From Nocardioides allogilvus (GTDB lineage Bacteria > Actinomycetota > Actinomycetes > Propionibacteriales > Nocardioidaceae): a stretch of DNA of 64,000 nt. This document shows positions 28,042-37,412 of the stretch, piece after piece. Position numbers and translations under genes: made by a program. The stretch covers positions 1 to 64,000 of the forward strand of contig NZ_PZYX01000004.1 in assembly GCF_003047285.1 (NCBI RefSeq), written 5' to 3'. Below the pieces are notes generated by a model that saw only the letters and a list, made by a program, of their open reading frames with translations, had not been told where the DNA came from and made no database searches. How positions within the stretch are numbered: the stretch's first letter is position 1; each line of letters starts with the position of its first letter.

Positions 28042-28785
28042 ATGACCTACACCCTGGTCCTGCTCCGCCACGGCGAGAGCGACTGGAACGCCAAGAACCT
28101 CTTCACCGGCTGGGTCGACGTGGCCCTCACCGAGAAGGGCCGCGCCGAGGCAGTCCGCGGCGGCGAGCTGCTCACGGAGGCCGGCATCCTGCCGGACGTC
28201 GTGCACACCTCGCTGCAGCGCCGCGCGATCAACACCGCCGCGCTCGCGCTCGACGCCGCCGACCGCCACTGGATCCCGGTGAAGCGCTCCTGGCGCCTCA
28301 ACGAGCGCCACTACGGCGCCCTCCAGGGCAAGGACAAGAAGCAGACCCTCGAGGAGTACGGCGAGGAGCAGTTCATGCTCTGGCGCCGCTCGTTCGACAC
28401 CCCGCCGCCGCCGCTGGACGACTCCTCGGAGTTCTCCCAGGTGGGCGACCCGCGCTATGCCGACCTCGGGTCGGAGATGCCGCGCACCGAGTGCCTCAAG
28501 GACGTCATCGCGCGCTTCCTCCCCTACTGGGAGTCCTCGATCGTGCCTGACCTGCAGGCCGGCCAGACCGTCCTGGTCGCTGCCCACGGCAACAGCCTGC
28601 GCGCGCTCGTCAAGCACCTCGACGACATCTCCGACGAGGACATCGCGGGCCTGAACATCCCCACCGGGATGCCGCTGCTCTACCGCCTCGACGAGTCCCT
28701 CAAGCCCACCGTCGCCGGTGGCGAGTACCTCGACCCCGAGGCCGCGGCCGCCGCTGCGGCTGCCGTCGCCAACCAGGGTCGCTGA
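28042..28785 (+). CDS. gpmA: 2,3-bisphosphoglycerate-dependent phosphoglycerate mutase
   Basis: A 247-residue glycolytic mutase interconverting 3- and 2-phosphoglycerate. [10 protein letters not shown] holds the phosphorylated His, [27 protein letters not shown] and [11 protein letters not shown] hold the remaining active-site Arg, Glu and His. Length matches the family. GGAAGG upstream of ATG 28042 is the ribosome binding site. As in mycobacteria it lies just upstream of senX3-regX3, here with phoU inserted between. Confidence 0.95.
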   Translation: MTYTLVLLRHGESDWNAKNLFTGWVDVALTEKGRAEAVRGGELLTEAGILPDVVHTSLQRRAINTAALALDAADRHWIPVKRSWRLNERHYGALQGKDKKQTLEEYGEEQFMLWRRSFDTPPPPLDDSSEFSQVGDPRYADLGSEMPRTECLKDVIARFLPYWESSIVPDLQAGQTVLVAAHGNSLRALVKHLDDISDEDIAGLNIPTGMPLLYRLDESLKPTVAGGEYLDPEAAAAAAAAVANQGR

Positions 28786-28884
28786 GCAGTCGAGAGCCCG
28801 GCTGACCGGCGTCGGAGTTCCCTGACGCCCGCGTCGCACGGCTCCGCTGCGCCGTACCTCATGAGGTTTGCGTCAGGTTCGTGA

Positions 28885-28896
28885 GTGTTGCAACAC
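28885..28896. repeat. short perfect palindrome
   Basis: GTGTTGCAACAC is a perfect 12-base palindrome immediately 5' of the gpmA/phoU terminator stem. Role unknown. Confidence 0.4.
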
Positions 28897-28897
28897 C

Positions 28898-28945
28898 CGA
28901 GAAGGTTCGGTTCCCCCGCAGATGCGGGGGAACCGAACCTTCTCG
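28898..28945. terminator. bidirectional hairpin terminator between gpmA and phoU
   Basis: A 23-base-pair perfect stem (28898-28920 with 28923-28945) closes on only GA (28921-28922). TTTT follows at 28949-28952 on the plus strand. It separates two convergent genes. Confidence 0.88.
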
Positions 28946-28951
28946 AGGTTT

Positions 28952-29608
28952 TCAGTCGTCGTGGCGCGAGACCTGCTGGCCGGTGACGACGAAGATGACG
29001 CGATTGGCGATCGAGACGGCGTGGTCGGCGATGCGCTCGTAGTAGCGGCCCAGCAGCGCGATGTCGACGGCCGCTTCGACGCCGTGCGCCCAGTCGTCGC
29101 CGAGCAGCTCGGCGAAGCTGCGCCGGCGCAGCTGGTCCATGATCTCGTCGTCGCGGCCGAGCTCGATCGCTGCCTCGACGTCGCGGTCGGCGATGATCGA
29201 CTTCACGCGACGCACCATGTCCTCGGCGGTCTCGGCCATCTTGACCATGGTGTCGCGGATGGAGTCGGGTACGGCGATGTTGGGCACGCGCAGGCGAGCG
29301 ATCTTGGCGACGTGGACCGAGAGGTCGCCCATCCGCTCGAGCTCGCTGACCATCCGCAGCGCGGAGACGACCACGCGCAGGTCACCGGCGACCGGCTGCT
29401 GCAGCGAGAGCAGCGCGAAGGCGTTGTCCTCGACCCGCTCGCGGTTGGTGTCGATGGCCTGGTCGGCGCTGATCACCTCTTCGGCGATGGCCGCATCGCC
29501 GGTGAGCAACGCTGCCGTCGCGCGGTTGACCGCGGTCTCCACTTGGCCGCACATTTCCGCGAGGTCGATGAAGATGCCGTCGAGCTGGTCATGGAAGGCT
29601 TCACGCAT
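28952..29608 (-). CDS. phoU: phosphate signalling protein PhoU
   Basis: A 218-residue all-alpha protein with two PhoU repeats (MREAFHDQLDGIFIDLAEMC and MSELERMGDLSVHVAKIA), including the metal-binding E-x3-D-type motifs (ERMGD, ERIADH). PhoU links phosphate transport state to the histidine kinase. Its position beside senX3-regX3, the actinobacterial phosphate two-component system, fits. On the minus strand TAGGCT (29615-29620) lies 6 bases before ATG 29608. Confidence 0.92.
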   Translation of the reverse strand: MREAFHDQLDGIFIDLAEMCGQVETAVNRATAALLTGDAAIAEEVISADQAIDTNRERVEDNAFALLSLQQPVAGDLRVVVSALRMVSELERMGDLSVHVAKIARLRVPNIAVPDSIRDTMVKMAETAEDMVRRVKSIIADRDVEAAIELGRDDEIMDQLRRRSFAELLGDDWAHGVEAAVDIALLGRYYERIADHAVSIANRVIFVVTGQQVSRHDD

Positions 29609-29728
29609 GTGCGAAGCCTACGGGCGCGCGCGTGGGGCCCGCCACGCCTGAGGTGAACTGAGCGTGAACAGTGGGCGCTCGGCGTCCAGTGGGCGAATTC
29701 GACCTGTCACGATGCGTACGATCACGGT

Positions 29729-30988
29729 GTGGATCCGACGATGCAGGCAGCGTTGGCGGCCGTCATCGGGGCGATCGTCGCCGGCGGTGGCGTGCTCGCC
29801 TGGCACATCAGCGATCGACAGCAGTCCCGCCTCCCCCACGTCGAGGAGCCGCTCGTGCCGCCCGGTGTGGCCGCGGTGCTCTCCGTGCTCCGCTCCAGCG
29901 CCGTCGTCGTCGACCCCGACGACCACGTGCTCAAGGCGTCCGCGCCGGCCTACGCCCTCGGCCTGGTCCGCGGCAGCGAGGTCCTCGTCAGCGACCTGAC
30001 CGCGCTGATCCGCCAGGTCCGCCGCGACGGCCAGATCCGCGAGACCGAGCTCCACCTCGGCACCGACAACGCCACCTCGCGCACCGTCATCGCGCGGGTC
30101 GCGCCACTGGGCTCGCGCCTGGTCCTGGCCTTGGTCGAGGACCGCACCCGCGAGCGTCGCGTCGAGGCCGTACGCCGCGACTTCGTCGCCAACGTCAGCC
30201 ACGAGCTCAAGACGCCGGTCGGCGCGATCCGGCTGCTCGCCGAGGCCGTGACCGAGGCGGCCGACGACCCCGAGGCCGTGGAGCGCTTCGCGTCGCGCAT
30301 GCTCACCGAGAGTGACCGGCTGACCAAGCTGGTCCAGCAGATCATCGAGCTGTCCCGCCTGCAGGGCGACGACCCGCTCGAGGCGCCGGTCCCGGTGTCC
30401 CTCGACGACGTGGTCGCCACGGCCGTCGACACCAGCACGATCGACGCGGGCGCCAAGAACATCACCCTGGTCACCACCGGCGACCACGAGCTGGAGGTCT
30501 TCGGCTCCCTCGACCAGATCAGCGCCGCGGTGAGCAACCTGGTCGCCAACGCCGTCGCCTACTCCGACGCCGGCTCGCGCGTGCTGGTCAGCACCAAGTC
30601 GCTGGGCGACACCGCGCAGATCTCGGTCGTCGACCAGGGCATCGGCATCCCCGCGCGGGAGATCGACCGCATCTTCGAGCGCTTCTACCGCGTCGACCCC
30701 GCCCGCCACCGCTCCACCGGCGGCACCGGGCTCGGCCTGTCGATCGTCAAGCACGTCGCGGCCACCCACGGCGGTGACGTCAGCGTCTGGTCGGTGGAGG
30801 GGCAGGGCTCGACCTTCACCCTCACGCTGCCGCTCAACCCGCACAGCCACAGCGGTCCCTCGGAGCCGGTGGCGATGATCGCGCCCCCGCGCCGTACACC
30901 CGCCGCTCCCCCGCGCCCCACCCCACGAACCAAGACAGACGACGCCACCCACGGCGTCAGCACAGGACAGCAGGAGGTTCGCCCGTGA
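29729..30988 (+). CDS. senX3: sensor histidine kinase SenX3
   Basis: A 419-residue kinase. One membrane helix (about residues 7-25) is followed by a PAS-like domain (about 45-140), then the HisKA domain with phospho-acceptor His in FVANVSHELKTPVGA, and an ATPase domain with NLVANAVAYSD (N box), DQGIGIPAREIDRIFERFYR (G1/F) and GGTGLGLSIVKH (G2). It phosphorylates RegX3 in response to phosphate limitation. TACGAT at 29717-29722 lies 6 bases before GTG 29729. It overlaps regX3 by 4 bases (GTGA). Confidence 0.88.
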   Translation: MDPTMQAALAAVIGAIVAGGGVLAWHISDRQQSRLPHVEEPLVPPGVAAVLSVLRSSAVVVDPDDHVLKASAPAYALGLVRGSEVLVSDLTALIRQVRRDGQIRETELHLGTDNATSRTVIARVAPLGSRLVLALVEDRTRERRVEAVRRDFVANVSHELKTPVGAIRLLAEAVTEAADDPEAVERFASRMLTESDRLTKLVQQIIELSRLQGDDPLEAPVPVSLDDVVATAVDTSTIDAGAKNITLVTTGDHELEVFGSLDQISAAVSNLVANAVAYSDAGSRVLVSTKSLGDTAQISVVDQGIGIPAREIDRIFERFYRVDPARHRSTGGTGLGLSIVKHVAATHGGDVSVWSVEGQGSTFTLTLPLNPHSHSGPSEPVAMIAPPRRTPAAPPRPTPRTKTDDATHGVSTGQQEVRP

Positions 30989-31662
30989 CCCGGGTACTCG
31001 TCGTCGAGGACGAAGAGAGCTACAGCGACGCACTCGCCTACATGCTCCGCAAGGAGGGCTACGAGGTGGCGATCGCCGCCGACGGCAACTCCGCCATCGC
31101 CGAGTTCGAGCGCAACGGCGCCGACATCGTGCTGCTCGACCTGATGCTGCCCGGCCTGCCCGGCACCGAGGTCTGCCGCCAGATCCGGCAGACGTCCAGC
31201 GTGCCGGTGATCATGGTCAGCGCGAAGGACGACGAGGTCGACAAGGTGGTCGGGCTCGAGCTCGGCGCCGACGACTACGTCACCAAGCCCTACTCCCCGC
31301 GCGAGCTCGTCGCCCGCATCCGCGCCGTGCTGCGCCGCGGCCAGGAGCCCGACCTGCTGCCCGACACGCTCGAGGCGGGGCCGGTGCGCATGGACGTCGA
31401 GCGCCACGTCGTCACCGTCGACGGCACCGAGCAGCGGCTGCCGCTCAAGGAGTTCGAGCTGCTGGAGATGTTCTTGCGCAACCCGGGGCGGGTGCTCACC
31501 CGCGGCCAGCTCATCGACCGCGTCTGGGGCTCCGACTACGTCGGCGACACCAAGACCCTCGACGTGCACGTCAAGCGGCTGCGCGCCAAGCTCGAGCCCG
31601 ACCCGAGCGAGCCGAAGTACCTCGTCACCGTGCGCGGTCTGGGCTACAAATTGGATCTGTAG
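30985..31662 (+). CDS. regX3: response regulator RegX3
   Basis: A 225-residue OmpR-family regulator. The receiver domain has the phosphorylated Asp in IVLLDLMLPGLPG, the switch residues in VSAKDD and the Lys in YVTKPYSPRELVARI. The C-terminal winged helix contains PLKEFELLEMFLRNPGRVLT and DVHVKRLRAKLE. GTG 30985 is embedded in the senX3 stop, so both are co-translated. RegX3 activates phosphate-starvation genes in mycobacteria and Streptomyces (PhoP). Confidence 0.92.
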   Translation: MTRVLVVEDEESYSDALAYMLRKEGYEVAIAADGNSAIAEFERNGADIVLLDLMLPGLPGTEVCRQIRQTSSVPVIMVSAKDDEVDKVVGLELGADDYVTKPYSPRELVARIRAVLRRGQEPDLLPDTLEAGPVRMDVERHVVTVDGTEQRLPLKEFELLEMFLRNPGRVLTRGQLIDRVWGSDYVGDTKTLDVHVKRLRAKLEPDPSEPKYLVTVRGLGYKLDL

Positions 31663-31737
31663 GGCCGCGGCGGGAAGTCGGGGTTCCGTGTCCGGAATCC
31701 GCTCGCGTCGCGTCATGGCCGTCCGTAGCCTTGACTC

Positions 31738-32679
31738 GTGACAACGACTCCCGGCACGACGCCGACCCAACCCGTCGAGACCGTGCCCGCGGGCACAGCG
31801 CCGGTGAGGGCGTGGCTGCCGCTCGTCGCGGTGGCCACGACGCTCGTGCTCTGGGCCAGCGCCTTCGTCGGCATCCGCCACCTCGGTGAGTCGGTCCCGC
31901 CGGGCGCGCTCTCGCTGAGCCGGCTGCTCGTGATGGCGCTCGCGCTGCTCGCGCTGATGCGCGGCCGGATCCCCCGTCTGCCCACGAGGCGGGAGTGGCC
32001 GCTGATCGCCGCTGGCGGCGCGAGCTGGTTCGGTGTCTACAACCTGGCCCTCAACGAGTCGGAGCGGCGCATCGACGCCGCCACCGCGGCGCTGATCGTC
32101 CAGATCGGCCCGCTCCTGGTCGCGCTGCTCGCGACCTTCTTCCTCGGCGAGCGACTGACCAAGTGGCTCGTCATCGGCATGGGCGTCGGGTTCTCCGGCG
32201 TCGTGATCATCGGCCGCGCCTCCTCCCAGGGGGACAACGGCGACCTCACCGGCGTGCTGCTCGCGGTCGTGGCCGCTGCCACCTTCGCCATCGGCGTACT
32301 CACGCAGAAGAAGCTGCTGCCGCACATGGGTGCCCTGGACCTGACGTTCTGGTATGCCGTGGTCGGCGCCGTCGTCTGCCTGCCGTGGGCCGGCCAGACC
32401 GTCTCCGTGCTCGGCGACGCGAGCGCCGACACGCTGTGGTGGATCCTCTACCTCGGCATCTTCCCGAGCGCGATCGCCTTCACCACCTGGGCCTACGCCC
32501 TCAGCCACGCCGACGCCGGCAAGTTCGCCCTGTCGACCTTCCTCGTCCCGTTCATCACCGCCCTGATGGCGTGGTTCCTGCTCGACGAGGTGCCGCCCGC
32601 GCTGGCCTTCGTCGGCGGCGGGCTCTGCATCGCGGGGGTTCTGCTGACGCGCCGCAAGCCCGCCCGACGCGCGTCCTGA
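31738..32679 (+). CDS. EamA/DMT-family transporter
   Basis: A 313-residue protein with ten predicted membrane helices in two EamA repeats (about residues 20-150 and 165-305), the usual drug/metabolite exporter architecture. WASAFVGIRHLGESVPPG at the N-terminus is typical. Substrate unknown. TAGCCT at 31726-31731 lies 6 bases before GTG 31738. It is not clearly part of the senX3-regX3 operon because 75 bases and its own promoter signal intervene. Confidence 0.85.
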   Translation: MTTTPGTTPTQPVETVPAGTAPVRAWLPLVAVATTLVLWASAFVGIRHLGESVPPGALSLSRLLVMALALLALMRGRIPRLPTRREWPLIAAGGASWFGVYNLALNESERRIDAATAALIVQIGPLLVALLATFFLGERLTKWLVIGMGVGFSGVVIIGRASSQGDNGDLTGVLLAVVAAATFAIGVLTQKKLLPHMGALDLTFWYAVVGAVVCLPWAGQTVSVLGDASADTLWWILYLGIFPSAIAFTTWAYALSHADAGKFALSTFLVPFITALMAWFLLDEVPPALAFVGGGLCIAGVLLTRRKPARRAS

Positions 32680-32696
32680 CCTGCCATCATGCGTCC

Positions 32697-33050
32697 ATGA
32701 CTGTCGTCGCCAACGTCCTCGTCGGGCTGGTTGCCGCCCTGCACGCCTGGTTCCTGGTCCTCGAGATGTTCCTGTGGACCAAGCCGGCCGGTCGTGGCGC
32801 GTTCGGGCTGACGAAGGAGTTCGCCGAGGAGACCAAGGCCCTCGCCGCCAACCAAGGTCTCTACAACGGGTTCCTCGTCGCCGGCCTGGTCTGGGGCCTG
32901 ATCGACGACAACCTCGCGTTCAAGGTCTTCTTCCTCGGCTGCGTCGTCGTCGCCGGTGTGTACGGCGCCGCGACGGTCAGTCGCAAGATCCTCGTCGTGC
33001 AGGCGGTGCCGGCGATGCTGGCACTCGGTGCGGTGCTGCTCGCGCGGTAG
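32697..33050 (+). CDS. DUF1304 membrane protein
   Basis: A 117-residue protein with four predicted membrane helices, matching DUF1304 in length and motif (VLEMFLWTKPAGRGAFG, ANQGLYNGFLVAGL). Function is unknown. CATCAT at 32685-32690 precedes ATG by 6 bases. It ends one base before the convergent YbjN gene stop. Confidence 0.85.
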   Translation: MTVVANVLVGLVAALHAWFLVLEMFLWTKPAGRGAFGLTKEFAEETKALAANQGLYNGFLVAGLVWGLIDDNLAFKVFFLGCVVVAGVYGAATVSRKILVVQAVPAMLALGAVLLAR

Positions 33051-33560
33051 TCAGTCGGTCGCGGGCGGAGCGGGGTCGACCCCGGCCTCCAGCCACCCAC
33101 GGAACGCCTCGAGGTTGGCCGTGGACTCGCCACGCGAGATCCGCCACTCCCACTCCTTGCGGATGGAGCTGGCGAAGCCGAGCTCCAAGATGGCGTTGAA
33201 CGACTCGTCGGCGTGCGCGAGCACCGAGCCGAGCAGCCGGTCGAGCTCGTCCTCGGTCACCGAGGAGAGCGGCAGCCGGGCGTCGAGGTAGATGTCGCCG
33301 GAGTGGTCGACGGCGAACGCCACGGCATACATCCGCAGGTTGCGCTCGAGCAGCCAGCGGTAGACGCGGGAGTGGTTCTCGTCGGGGTTGCGGCAGACGA
33401 ACGCGTGCACCCCGAGGGCGTGCTCACCGACGTCGAGCCGGACCGGTGTCTGCAGCTTCTTCTCGCCCGGCAGCGTCAGCGAGAAGCTCCCCGGCGCCGT
33501 CGACTCGTAGTCGATCTCGTTGGCGTCGAGATAGCCGCGGATCACATCGCTCGGAGTCAC
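33051..33560 (-). CDS. YbjN-domain protein
   Basis: A 169-residue YbjN-fold protein, related to type III secretion chaperone-like folds. [20 protein letters not shown] and [20 protein letters not shown] are family signatures. In mycobacteria a homolog lies next to mshA; here GTG 33560 overlaps the mshA stop by 4 bases, so they are co-translated. Function is not established. Confidence 0.8.
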   Translation of the reverse strand: MTPSDVIRGYLDANEIDYESTAPGSFSLTLPGEKKLQTPVRLDVGEHALGVHAFVCRNPDENHSRVYRWLLERNLRMYAVAFAVDHSGDIYLDARLPLSSVTEDELDRLLGSVLAHADESFNAILELGFASSIRKEWEWRISRGESTANLEAFRGWLEAGVDPAPPATD

Positions 33561-34810
33561 ACCGACATCTCATCACGCATCAGCGTGCGGGCGTCGCGGT
33601 AGGCCGCGAGCGTGCGCTCGGCGGTCCGCTCCCAGGAGAAGTCGCCCGCGTGCGCGAGCGCGCCGGCGCCGAGCCGCGCGGTGAGCGCGGGGTCGTCGAT
33701 CAGGCGCCGCAGTGCGTCGGCCCAGTCGTGGGCGTCGTGCGACTCTACGAGCAGGCCACTGATCCCGTCGGCGACCACCGTGGTCAGACCGCCGACGGCG
33801 GCCGCCACGACGGGGGTGCCGGTGGCCTGGGCCTCTGCGGCCACGAGGCCGAACGACTCGTTGTAGGAAGGTACGGCGACCGCGGTCGCCGCAGCGCACC
33901 AGCGGGCCAGCTCCCGCTGCGCCACGGGCGGCACGAACCGCACCACGTCCTCGAGGTCGAGCTCGGAAGCCAGCTGGGCCAGGGATTCCGGGTGCTCGAG
34001 GCCGCTGCCCGACGGGCCGCCGACGATCGGCACCACGAGGCGCGAGCGCAGCGACGGGTCGCGGTCGAGCAGCACGCTGACGGCGCGCAGCAGCACGTCG
34101 GGCGCCTTGAGCGGCTGGATCCGGCCGGCGAACATCAGCACCACCGCGTCCTCGGGCAGTCCGAGCTGGCGGCGTACGACGGCCTTGTCCTGCGGGCGGA
34201 AGACCGACAGGTCGACGCCCGGGTGCACGACCTCGACCCGGTCGGGGTCGGCGCCGTACAGGTTCATCAGCTGCTTGGCCTCGAGGTCGGTGTTGGCGAT
34301 CAGCAGGTCGGAGGCCGCCACCACCTGCTCCTCGCCGATGACGCGGGCGAGCGGCTCGGGCGTGTCGCCGAGGGCGAGCGCCTCGTTCTTGACCTTCGCC
34401 ATGGTGTGCATCGAGTGCACCAGCGGGACGCCCCAGCGGTCACGGGCCAGCGCCCCGACCTGGCCGGAGAGCCAGTAGTGCGAGTGCACGACGTCGTAGT
34501 GGCCCAGCGGCTGGTTGGCCTCGGCGCGCAGCACCTCACGGGCGAAGGCGCACAGCTGGCCGGGCAGTTCGCCCTTGGTCAGGCCCTCGAAGGGGCCGGC
34601 CGCGATGTGGCGCACGTGCACCCCGTCGAACGCCTCGACGACCGGGGGCAGCTCGGACGAGGTCGCGCGCGTGAAGATGTCGACGGCGATGCCCTGCGCG
34701 GCGAGGCGGCGGGAGAGCTCGATGACGTAGACGTTCATGCCGCCCGCGTCACCGATCCCGGGCTGGTCGAGCGGGGAGGTGTGCAGGCTGATCATCGCTA
34801 CGCGGTCCAC
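33557..34810 (-). CDS. mshA: D-inositol-3-phosphate glycosyltransferase (mycothiol biosynthesis)
   Basis: A 417-residue GT4 glycosyltransferase that joins N-acetylglucosamine from UDP-GlcNAc to inositol-3-phosphate, the first step of mycothiol synthesis. [20 protein letters not shown] forms the nucleotide/acceptor loop, [11 protein letters not shown] and [15 protein letters not shown] are typical GT4 segments, and [18 protein letters not shown] has the E-x7-E motif. GTG 34810 is used. The downstream YbjN gene is coupled. Confidence 0.92.
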   Translation of the reverse strand: MDRVAMISLHTSPLDQPGIGDAGGMNVYVIELSRRLAAQGIAVDIFTRATSSELPPVVEAFDGVHVRHIAAGPFEGLTKGELPGQLCAFAREVLRAEANQPLGHYDVVHSHYWLSGQVGALARDRWGVPLVHSMHTMAKVKNEALALGDTPEPLARVIGEEQVVAASDLLIANTDLEAKQLMNLYGADPDRVEVVHPGVDLSVFRPQDKAVVRRQLGLPEDAVVLMFAGRIQPLKAPDVLLRAVSVLLDRDPSLRSRLVVPIVGGPSGSGLEHPESLAQLASELDLEDVVRFVPPVAQRELARWCAAATAVAVPSYNESFGLVAAEAQATGTPVVAAAVGGLTTVVADGISGLLVESHDAHDWADALRRLIDDPALTARLGAGALAHAGDFSWERTAERTLAAYRDARTLMRDEMSV

Positions 34811-34834
34811 GCGGGGTTGAACACCGCGTGTGCG

Positions 34835-37366
34835 TCAGCGATTCCCGAGGCGGTCAGCCAGGCGTGTGCGCACGAGCGGTCCGCCGCGCCGCACGCCCTC
34901 GGCCGCCGCCACGCCCACGGCCAGCGAGAGCACCGTCGCGAGCACGGGCGAGGACAGCTCGAAGTGGGGGTAGACCTGCCAGTGCAGGAGATAGATCCAC
35001 AGCGAGGACGCAGCGAGCACGCCGACGAGCGATGCGGCGAGGGCGGGCAGCCGGAGCCGGGGCAGCCAGATCAGCACGAGCAGGCCGAGCACGAGGTAGG
35101 CCGGGCGCACCGGGCCCCCGACGATGAAGAAGCCCGGCGCCAGCCAGAGCGCGAGCGCGCTCACGAGCAGCCGCTGCGGGACCGTTCGGGCCTTGGAGAT
35201 CGCCCAGCCGAGCGTCACCAGCCAGAGCATGCCGTTGAGCCGGTGGACGTGGTCGCCGGGGATGCCGACGAGGTCGAAGCGGGCGGGCGCCAGCGCGATC
35301 GTCAGCGCCACGGGCAGGGCCAGCGGCCACCGGCGCGACGCGCGGTCCACCGCCGGGACGGCGAGCAGGGCGGCCAGCACCAGAGTGGAAAGGGCGAGCG
35401 CCTCGATGAACCAGTAGCTCCACCTCGGCTCGGACCACGTCCACTCCGTGAAGGAGGTGATGAGCGCGGCCTGCTTCCAGGTGATGTCGGCGGAGAACGC
35501 CGCGACGGTGCCGATCACGGCTACCGAGGGGACCACGACCCGCACCGCGGCGCGGCCCATCGCACGGACGCGCTGGCGGCGCGGCTGGTCGCCGAGCTGG
35601 AAGCGGCCGAGGTTGAAACCGACGACGGCGAGCAGCACGTGGGCGCCGCCCATCAGCACGACGAGGTTGGCGTGCGACGCCACGATCGTGAAGATCGCCA
35701 GCGCCCGCAGCACGACGTTGGTCTCGACCGCGCGACCCCACGTGCGGCGCCCGGCTGCGTCGGCCAGCGCCGCCGCCGGCAGTGCCTGCCACCCGGAGGG
35801 CAGCTCGCCGAGCAGCCGCTCGAGCCGGAGCGACGCCTCGACGTAGGAGAGCGAGTCGCCACCGAGGTCGACGAAGGACTGGGTCGGCTGGGCGTCGGGG
35901 CGCGCGAGGACGGTCGCGAAGAGGGCGGTGACGTCGGCGGGCGTGACACGTCCTCCACCGCTGGTTGAGCAGTGAGGCGCGCCAGCGCCGAACGTGTCGA
36001 AACCATGGCGACCTTCCGCGAGCGCGCGGTAGTCGATCTTGCCGTTGGCCAGTCGCGGCAGGTCGGCCAGCACCACGACGTCGACCAGCGCGGTGGGCAG
36101 TCCCGTGACCTCGGCTGCGACAGCCAGGAGGGTGGGTACGTCGACGGGCCGGGCGCCGTCGGTGATGCCGATGACGAGGCGGGCGCCCCCGTCGGCGGCG
36201 GCCACCACGAACCCGCGATCGCCCAGCGCCCGCTCGACGTGGTCGAGGTCGAGGCGGAGCCCGCAGACCTTCGCGAGCCGGTTGCACCGGCCGACGACCT
36301 CCCACAGGCCGTCGGGGCGCTCGCGCGCGAGGTCGCCGGTGCGCAGCTCGGTGACGGTGCGGCCGAGCGCGAGGTCGGCGGGCGCGGTGGCATAGCCGAG
36401 CATGACGTTGGGCCCGGAGAAGACGAGCTCGCCGACGCCCTCGGCGTTGGGCCGGTCGAGCCGGAAGCCGGTCCCAGCCAGCGGGCGACCGATCGAGGTC
36501 GGCGCGGTCGCGGCGAGGTCGGAGGGCAGCACGCTCATGCGGGCGGTGGCCTCGGTGGCGCCGTACATCACGAACAGGTCGAAGCCGCGGCGCTGGCCGA
36601 GCTCGGCGAACGCCCGGACCCGCTCGGGTGCCATCCGGCCACCGGCCTGGGTCAGGGTCCGCAGCGAGGGCGTCGATCGCTCGGCGAAGCCGCTGCGCTC
36701 GAGCAGCTCGAAGGTGTGCGGGACGCCGGGGATGGTGGTGACGCGGTGGGTGGCGACGTCGTCCCAGAAGGCCTCGTCGAGGACGGAGGCGTCGGTGAGC
36801 AGCAGACCCGCGCCGACGAAGAGGTGGCTGTGCAGGACCGAGAGGCCGTAGCAGTAGTGCAGCGGCAGCGTCATCGCCGCGACGTCGTCGGGGCGGATCG
36901 ACAGGGATGCGGCGATGGCGGCGGCGTTGGCCAGCATGCCGTCGCGGCCGAGGCGCACCAGCTTGGGCGAGCCGGTCGTGCCGCTGGTCGAGAGCAGCAG
37001 CGAGAGGTCGGGGTGCAGCTGGTGGACGGAGCCGTCACGCCGGACCTCACGCCCCTCCGCGCCCACCACGACGTCGGGGTCCCAGGCCTCGATCAGCGCC
37101 TCGGTGCGTCCGCCCGCGACGACCACCACCTGGTCGGCCGCGAGCGCGCCGAGGTATTCGACGACCGACTCGATGTCCTGGCCGGGCGTCAGCAGGACCA
37201 GCCGCCTGGCGCCGGCATAGGAGTCGGCCAGGTCGCGGACGCGACCGGCGAGGTCGGCGTACGACAGCGTGGTGCCACCCGCCCGCAGCGCGACCCGGTC
37301 GCCGAAGGAGGCGAGGTGGGTCTCGAGCGGCCTGGCGGCGCGCCCGAGGTGCGGGGTGGTGGTCAC
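34835..37366 (-). CDS. adenylation / carrier-protein / AT3 membrane acyltransferase fusion
   Basis: An 843-residue three-part protein. Residues 1-452 form an adenylate-forming enzyme: STSGTTGSPK (about 128), YGATEATARMS (about 269), GDLARERPDG (about 349) and catalytic Lys in ANGKIDYRAL (about 443). A linker (about 454-469) is encoded by an interspersed repeat. Residues 472-535 are a carrier domain with the phosphopantetheine Ser in DLGGDSLSY (about 505). Residues 545-843 have about eight to ten membrane helices and the AT3 motif R-x10-H (RALAIFTIVASH). This suggests activation, tethering and export-side transfer of an acyl or aminoacyl group, like DltA-DltC-DltB in one chain; substrate unknown. 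An iron box overlaps its promoter. Confidence 0.8.
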   Translation of the reverse strand: MTTTPHLGRAARPLETHLASFGDRVALRAGGTTLSYADLAGRVRDLADSYAGARRLVLLTPGQDIESVVEYLGALAADQVVVVAGGRTEALIEAWDPDVVVGAEGREVRRDGSVHQLHPDLSLLLSTSGTTGSPKLVRLGRDGMLANAAAIAASLSIRPDDVAAMTLPLHYCYGLSVLHSHLFVGAGLLLTDASVLDEAFWDDVATHRVTTIPGVPHTFELLERSGFAERSTPSLRTLTQAGGRMAPERVRAFAELGQRRGFDLFVMYGATEATARMSVLPSDLAATAPTSIGRPLAGTGFRLDRPNAEGVGELVFSGPNVMLGYATAPADLALGRTVTELRTGDLARERPDGLWEVVGRCNRLAKVCGLRLDLDHVERALGDRGFVVAAADGGARLVIGITDGARPVDVPTLLAVAAEVTGLPTALVDVVVLADLPRLANGKIDYRALAEGRHGFDTFGAGAPHCSTSGGGRVTPADVTALFATVLARPDAQPTQSFVDLGGDSLSYVEASLRLERLLGELPSGWQALPAAALADAAGRRTWGRAVETNVVLRALAIFTIVASHANLVVLMGGAHVLLAVVGFNLGRFQLGDQPRRQRVRAMGRAAVRVVVPSVAVIGTVAAFSADITWKQAALITSFTEWTWSEPRWSYWFIEALALSTLVLAALLAVPAVDRASRRWPLALPVALTIALAPARFDLVGIPGDHVHRLNGMLWLVTLGWAISKARTVPQRLLVSALALWLAPGFFIVGGPVRPAYLVLGLLVLIWLPRLRLPALAASLVGVLAASSLWIYLLHWQVYPHFELSSPVLATVLSLAVGVAAAEGVRRGGPLVRTRLADRLGNR
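35959..36005 (-). repeat. TGGTTGAGCAG-type interspersed repeat, copy B, inside a coding region
   Basis: On the plus strand the copy starts CGCTGGTTGAGCAGTGAGG and ends GTGTCGAAACCA. It is read in frame on the minus strand as part of the linker between the adenylation and carrier domains (GFDTFGAGAPHCSTSGGG). Confidence 0.75.
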
Positions 37367-37378
37367 CCACCAACATTA

Positions 37379-37397
37379 GAAGGTAAGGCTTACCTAC
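37379..37397 (-). promoter_or_regulatory. DtxR/IdeR-type iron box at the fusion-gene promoter
   Basis: AGGTAAGGCTTACCT (37381-37395) is a perfect 7-1-7 inverted repeat matching the core of the DtxR/IdeR consensus (AGGTTAGGCTAACCT apart from one symmetric change). On the minus strand the -10-like TAATGT (37373-37378) abuts it and GTG 37366 follows 6 bases later, so a bound repressor would block this promoter. Confidence 0.8.
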
Positions 37398-37412
37398 GCC
37401 ATATCGCGTGCG

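Noticed and set aside
33446..35968. An 840-codon open frame on the plus strand opposite mshA and the fusion gene
   Set aside because: Low-complexity His/Arg/Glu/Gln-rich translation with no domain, overlapping two well-supported minus-strand genes.
37379..37397. Iron box as control of rnhA
   Set aside because: It lies downstream of the rnhA stop codon (37413) and 13 bases upstream of the fusion-gene start, so it can only sit at the fusion-gene promoter.
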